A stretch of 64,000 nucleotides of DNA from Utricularia gibba. Taxonomy: Eukaryota; Streptophyta; Magnoliopsida; Lamiales; Lentibulariaceae. A program made the position numbers and the translations under genes. The notes below the pieces were generated by a model, which saw nothing but the letters and a program-made list of their open reading frames with translations, searched no databases and had not been told where the DNA came from. Location: the NCBI GenBank assembly GCA_002189035.1, contig NEEC01000002.1, forward strand, positions 744,001-808,000. Reading direction: 5' to 3'. This document shows positions 59,493 through 64,000 of this stretch, one piece after another; the first letter of the stretch is position 1; the number at the start of each line of letters is the position of its first letter.

Positions 59493-62321
59493 ATGAGAAA
59501 GCACGGTTGGCAGCTTCCTTACCATCCGCTGCAGGTATTTTCTCCTCTATTTCTCTTCTTTATATTCGGAGTCTCTTAGCATAAATCTATATGCCTGCAG
59601 GTGGTGGCGGTGGCTGTATTTCTTGCACTGGGATTTGCTTTTTATGTGTTCTTTGCTCCTTTTCTGGGAAAGCAGTTGTTCCAGTACATTGCAATGGGGA
59701 TTTACACGCCTCTTGTGAGCAAATTTGCACCCTTATCTTCGATTTTGATGTGGTTTAACTTCCAGTTTCCTTTTCAGTAAGCTTTTGCATACATCAGGTT
59801 GTGCTTTCAATGCGTTTTTGCTTTATGATTCACGCATATTAATAGTTTCCCTCAATTACTATTCTAACCTTTCCTCATTTTCCTTGTTTGGGTTCCGGGA
59901 TTTGTTCATAAAATCATTCATATCTTTTTGGAAGTATTTAGAGATATCAGTTCTACATATGGATTCCTCAGATCCTCTCCCATTCTATAAGATCGAAATT
60001 GCTATATTTAGAAAAAAAAAAGTATCATGCTATGTACCTTAAATGACAGCATCTGTTGTATGTAATACTAATCACTCCTGAAAGTTGATTCTTCATAATG
60101 CTCTCGCTTATCTTAACTGGTTGGTGATGAGAGTTTTGTGTCCCTGATCTGTTACTGGTATCCTCTGATTTCTCCAGTTGCTATCTTCCTTCGGCTTGTA
60201 CATTTGGTGCGCGGCAGCTGATCCTGCAGACCCTGGAGTCTTCAAGTCCAAAAAATATCTTCGAATTCATGAAAACAAACAGCGTAGCTTTCCCAGAGGC
60301 TCTAACCATGAGCTGTGTTCATCCATTCAAGACAGCAGAATAGAGGCGAATGAGGGGGAGCCAGTGTTGAAAGAAAAAGTGATAATGAGTCGGCTGTTGA
60401 ATGCAACTCCAAGCCTCAGAATCAAAGATGCTGCATTACAGTGCTTCTGGCTATGTTGCCGTGTGCATACTTTTGCAGTGCTGGGGAAGAGAATGCTGAT
60501 AAACATAGTGAAGATGGGATGTTCTTCTGTAGTCTGTGTGAAGTAGAGGTTTGTGTAACATCTCGTTGCATTTATCTCCACTTCATCTGTGATCACACTA
60601 TGAGTTAAAATTCCTGTGTAGGTTTTCAAATACAGCAAGCATTGCCGAGTTTGTGATAAATGTGTCGACTGCTTCGACCATCATTGCCGGGTAAGAAAAT
60701 ACCTGGATTCCAGTTACATTTCACCAGATTTCAAGATAGCTTTCATACCATCTTGCTCTTATTTGCAGTGGTTAAACAACTGTATAGGCAAAAAGAACTA
60801 TAGAAAATTCTTCCCTCTGATGGTTTCTGCTCTTCTCCTGGTATAGCATCCACCCACTCCTTTACATTCTGACTTTTATCATACTCTTGAATCCTTTAAT
60901 TTGGCAATGCAGCTTATTCTTCAATGGACAACGGGGATCATTGTCGTCGTCCTATGTTTTCTTGAGAAGAAGAGATTCGCTTCTGAGATCAGCTCCAAGC
61001 TCGGGAGCAGTTTTACAGTTGTTCCATTCGTAATCGTTGTCGTGAGTGCTGCTTCCCCATAAGTTCTTCCTCCACAGTATCATCTGTTTTCAAAAGACAG
61101 ATTGTTGAACTTGCAGGGAGTTTGCACAATACTGGCCATGGTGGCCACCTTGCCTCTTGCTCAGCTCTTCTTCTTCCACGTTCTTCTCATAAAAAAGGTC
61201 TGATTTTCTTACCACCTACTCTCTGCTATTCATGATCTGATTGCTTCAAAACATTGGGAATGATAGGGGCTGAGCACATACGACTACATTGTAGCTCTGA
61301 GAGAGCAAGAGCAGCAGGCAGTCATGGGTGGGGGTCAGAGTCCTCAAATGTCCCTAGTCAGCTCTGTTACTGGACTAAGCAGCACGAGCTCGTTCAATGC
61401 ATTCAATCGAGGTGCATGGTGCACACCGCCACGGCTGTTTGTTGAAGATCAGGTATCCACACTCTTGTAGAAATATTTGCTTGGAGGGGAAAGAATGCAT
61501 TCCTTTCCTCATCATGCCACTTCTGTTTGCAGTTCGATGTCGTGCCTCCAGACAATATCTCTGTCAGTTCTCTTGGAAAGAAGATACCTGCGGAGGAACA
61601 GTTAAAGAAGAAGACCCCAGCGGCTGTGAAGATCAGCCCTTGGACACTGGCCCGCTTAAACGCAGATGATGTGACCAAGGCAGCTGCGGAAGCTAGGAAG
61701 AACTCAAAGATTCTACGCCCTGTTGGGAGAAATGAATCAGGTTATCCTGTTGAGACAGAGAGCAGTGTTGGCAGCAGTGGTCGTAGGACGGCACTGAAAC
61801 TGGATAGCCACCGGAAACGAGGCAGCCGGAGGATTCACCTACCTGCGGAGGTGCCCTTTGAACAGAGGCAGAGGTATCCTACTTCAGATCACAAAATCAT
61901 CTCAGATGATCATCACACTATGAGCAGGGGAACATCTTCAAGCTTTGCTCCCCTGCAGCTGGAAGCAAGAAATGCTTTCCATCCGAACCGAGCAGTGTCG
62001 TTTCCATCTGAAAACATCACTTCCTCACCGGAAAGTAGCTTGGATTCTCCTGGTCTTGATCCATTCCAGGCTTCTTCATCTGGCCGTGAAGATTCTCGAA
62101 CACTTGCGGCCGCAGCTGGCGTGCTACCCAGTCGGGAAGACATCCTATTGTCAAGATCAACTAGTGATGGGTATGATGCATCGGGTGGAGAAGACAGTGA
62201 TCGAGGTCCAGCAAGGTTCCTGAACAGGCAAACCAACTGGTCAAACATACTCTTTGGATCTGAAACCGAAATCAGCATCTCAAACTTCGGGCAGACGACA
62301 TCATCCTCCTCGAAGGTGTGA
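59493..62321 (+). CDS. PAT: DHHC-type protein S-acyltransferase (PAT), frame disrupted by one base
   Basis: Palmitoylates cysteines of membrane proteins. Nine exons: 59493-59534, 59601-59714, 60178-60548, 60622-60690, 60769-60840, 60913-61041, 61117-61197, 61267-61452 and 61533-62321. Restored length is 617 residues. Two N-terminal membrane helices lie in exons 2 and 3. The Cys-rich domain runs [40 protein letters not shown] with the catalytic DHHC. Two more helices follow ([36 protein letters not shown]), then [16 protein letters not shown] and a long Ser-rich cytosolic tail. Exon 3 is 371 nt where 372 are required. One more G in GGGGG at 60354-60358 restores [20 protein letters not shown] and joins the DHHC domain in frame. 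As written the frame stops near 60546. The group matches the plant PAT19-22 type with a long C terminus. Confidence 0.88.
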
Positions 62322-62764
62322 AAACAAGAGCCTTTTGTCACCTGCAATACAGATTCAGGTTGTTTTCCCTGGTAAGAAACACAGATTAGGACCCTGCTAT
62401 GTTTGCAGGTATTGTTACCAAGTTCCTGATTTCCAGATTCTTGACCTTCATCCTATAAATGTCGTCCCATTTCTTTCACTGTGCAATGAAGTTACTTGCG
62501 CACAAGAAAATTTACATTTTACAACAGCAACTCCAATGTCCACAATTCAGTAACAAAAACAAACTCAAGAATTTGGAAGAAAATGCTACAGGTATGTGAA
62601 AAGCATAACGTGCAGTAAGCTTGGCAACATTACCAACTTGCAGGCTTTCCATTATCTTGAAGTCATTGTCTGTGTCCCTTGCATTAATTAAAAGCAACTT
62701 GATGCGGGGCTTCTTCCAAAAATTCATGTAGAAACGAGCTCCTGCAATGCCGACGAGCCCAATG
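62322..62764. other. Intergenic between convergent S-acyltransferase and membrane-protein genes
   Basis: 3' flanks of both genes; no separate feature recognised. Open frames here are shadows. Confidence 0.5.
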
Positions 62765-63853
62765 TCAACGAGCATCGCTTGGTTCGGCTGCAACATTCAG
62801 GGCTTCTAGATCTGGTTGACTTTCATTGTGTGTGAATTCCAAGCTGTATGCTTTACAACTGAAGTAGAAGATCGTGTTCATCATTGAATCTATCAACAAA
62901 ACAAAGGAGAACATAAACACCAAGAGGGGTCCTTCCCAAATCCTAGAAGAGCCGTCTCCATAACTGAGTGTTTTCACCCTGTGATCAAAGAGACCCTCAA
63001 CGAAAGCCATTCCCAAAGTAGATCCAAGAAATATCGATAGTCCAACATGGAATTGTCTTCTAACCAGAGAACTTGATCTTTGCAAGGCATGCAGCATCAT
63101 GACCTCCTCAAGAATCGATACCACCACAGCGATGTTGCATATGATCATGGCAATTGCCAAGCATATTGCAAGTACCAGTCCAACAAGGAATACGGGATAC
63201 AGAAGAAGATCAGGTGGGCACCCCATGAACAAGAAGAGGCTGCTGGCCATGCCCAAGATGACAATGAACAAAACGAAGCAACCACAAATAACTCCACAGG
63301 CAAGGAGATATGTGAGCAGTACACGCTTCCAAATCTTTGAAATGAATACATAAAACACCGATTGATCACAGGGCTTTCTGGAATAGGCACAGTCCACTGA
63401 ATACACAACAGCAGCTTTAGACAGAAGCAAAAGTGTCATGAATAGAGGGAAACACATTGCAATTGAAACGGTAATTTCTGAAAAATTTTGGCAAAGTCGA
63501 TGGACAAGGGGTTTAAGAGCGAGTCCGCTGGACTTGGCAAGAAGCAATAACCGTATACTCAACCACTTAACCAAGGATTCATTGACCAAAACACTTGACA
63601 AGAAAACAGCAGAAACAGGACAAATCAACACAGCAACAATAGAGAGTAATGCTGAAGAATTTTGTCGAAGAATTCTCACGCTTTCTCTCAATATCTCCAA
63701 ACAACTCGTAGGCTGACTGTGAGTCAAACTCTCCAATTCAAAATTCTCAACACTAAAACTTTCGTTTTCCTCATCTTTCTCCCAGTTCGATGAACCTGCA
63801 TTGGATCTTGTGTTCAATCCACTAGCTGCCTCCATTTCACCACCTCCTTTCAA
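62765..63853 (-). CDS. Uncharacterised plant multispan membrane protein
   Basis: Intronless frame of 362 residues. The N-terminal 55 residues are hydrophilic and acidic (DEENESFSVENFELE). Then LEILRESVRILRQNSSAL leads into about six to seven hydrophobic helices: near LLSIVAVLICPVSAVFLS, ITVSIAMCFPLFMTLLLL, VLLTYLLACGVICGCFVLF, LLLYPVFLVGLVLAICLA, VGLSIFLGSTLGMAF, and LLVFMFSFVLLIDSMMNTIF. A short polar C terminus follows (ESQPDLEALNVA). Between helices 5 and 6 is LEEVMMLHALQRSSSLV, a charged amphipathic segment. The layout resembles plant transmembrane proteins of unknown function that are often single-exon. I know no activity for them. The start could be 63835 (MEAASGL) instead of 63853; there is no evidence to choose. 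The promoter runs toward the right edge. Confidence 0.8.
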   Translation of the reverse strand: MKGGGEMEAASGLNTRSNAGSSNWEKDEENESFSVENFELESLTHSQPTSCLEILRESVRILRQNSSALLSIVAVLICPVSAVFLSSVLVNESLVKWLSIRLLLLAKSSGLALKPLVHRLCQNFSEITVSIAMCFPLFMTLLLLSKAAVVYSVDCAYSRKPCDQSVFYVFISKIWKRVLLTYLLACGVICGCFVLFIVILGMASSLFLFMGCPPDLLLYPVFLVGLVLAICLAIAMIICNIAVVVSILEEVMMLHALQRSSSLVRRQFHVGLSIFLGSTLGMAFVEGLFDHRVKTLSYGDGSSRIWEGPLLVFMFSFVLLIDSMMNTIFYFSCKAYSLEFTHNESQPDLEALNVAAEPSDAR

Positions 63854-64000
63854 CTCAGCCAGACGAATAAAGATTAAAGAACCATGATAAATGCAGGACT
63901 ACTCAAGCCAATGCTTGCTACAAAGATCCAGATCAACGAACCCTCGCCGATAACACATTCCCAAGAAAAGAAAGTATCCTATAGCCTCCACAATCCGAGA

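Noticed and set aside
60440-60480. T-run repair of the S-acyltransferase frame
   Set aside because: It restores the frame into the DHHC domain but leaves an N-terminal part ([14 protein letters not shown]) unlike the family. The G-run repair at 60354-60358 fits better.

Overview
The window is nuclear DNA of a flowering plant. Nearly every gene is split by short GT-AG introns in AT-rich sequence, and the encoded proteins are plant-specific or plant-typed: plastid HSP90C, BIM-type bHLH, SPIRAL1-like, remorin, MRS2, PMT-type methyltransferase, a ZAT-like zinc finger and a BIG GRAIN 1-like protein. Two nuclear tRNA genes are present. I saw no transposase, reverse transcriptase, viral or bacterial genes. 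I cannot name the species. Exon coordinates were worked out by hand from splice motifs, reading-frame phase and family knowledge.

Layout, left to right: ALDH2B (-, cut by the left edge), ICMT (-), spermidine synthase (+), an RSS3-like bHLH-MYC_N regulator (-), a WVD2-like protein (-), plastid HSP90C (-), a BIM-type bHLH (+), a prolyl oligopeptidase family protein (-), tRNA-Val(TAC) (-), a BIG GRAIN 1-like gene (+), COQ4 (+), SPIRAL1-like (-), a DEAH-box RNA helicase (-), tRNA-Thr(CGT) (+), a G3BP-like NTF2/RRM protein (+), an unusual Cys-rich-tailed protein (-), MRS2 Mg transporter (+), purple acid phosphatase (-), an erlin pseudogene (-), a PMT4/5-type methyltransferase (-), a C2H2 repressor (+), a remorin (+), a DHHC S-acyltransferase (+) and an uncharacterised multispan membrane protein (-). 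These are independent housekeeping and regulatory genes; I see no biosynthetic cluster. Divergent pairs share about 0.8-2 kb of upstream DNA, and several convergent pairs lie 120-450 bp apart.

Two results stand out. First, five otherwise well-conserved genes (oligopeptidase, BIG GRAIN 1-like, COQ4 twice, DEAH helicase, S-acyltransferase) each lose frame by exactly one base, and in every case one extra G in a G-run restores the conserved reading. That pattern points to homopolymer under-calling in the assembly more than to independent gene death. Second, the gene at 38959-40676 joins a 285-residue N-terminal exon in phase to a 188-residue tail with about 54 cysteines, including 10-residue WPSC-type repeats encoded by 30-bp tandem units whose differences are mostly silent in that frame. 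The erlin copy at 47.6-48.1 kb, by contrast, is a genuine decayed pseudogene.
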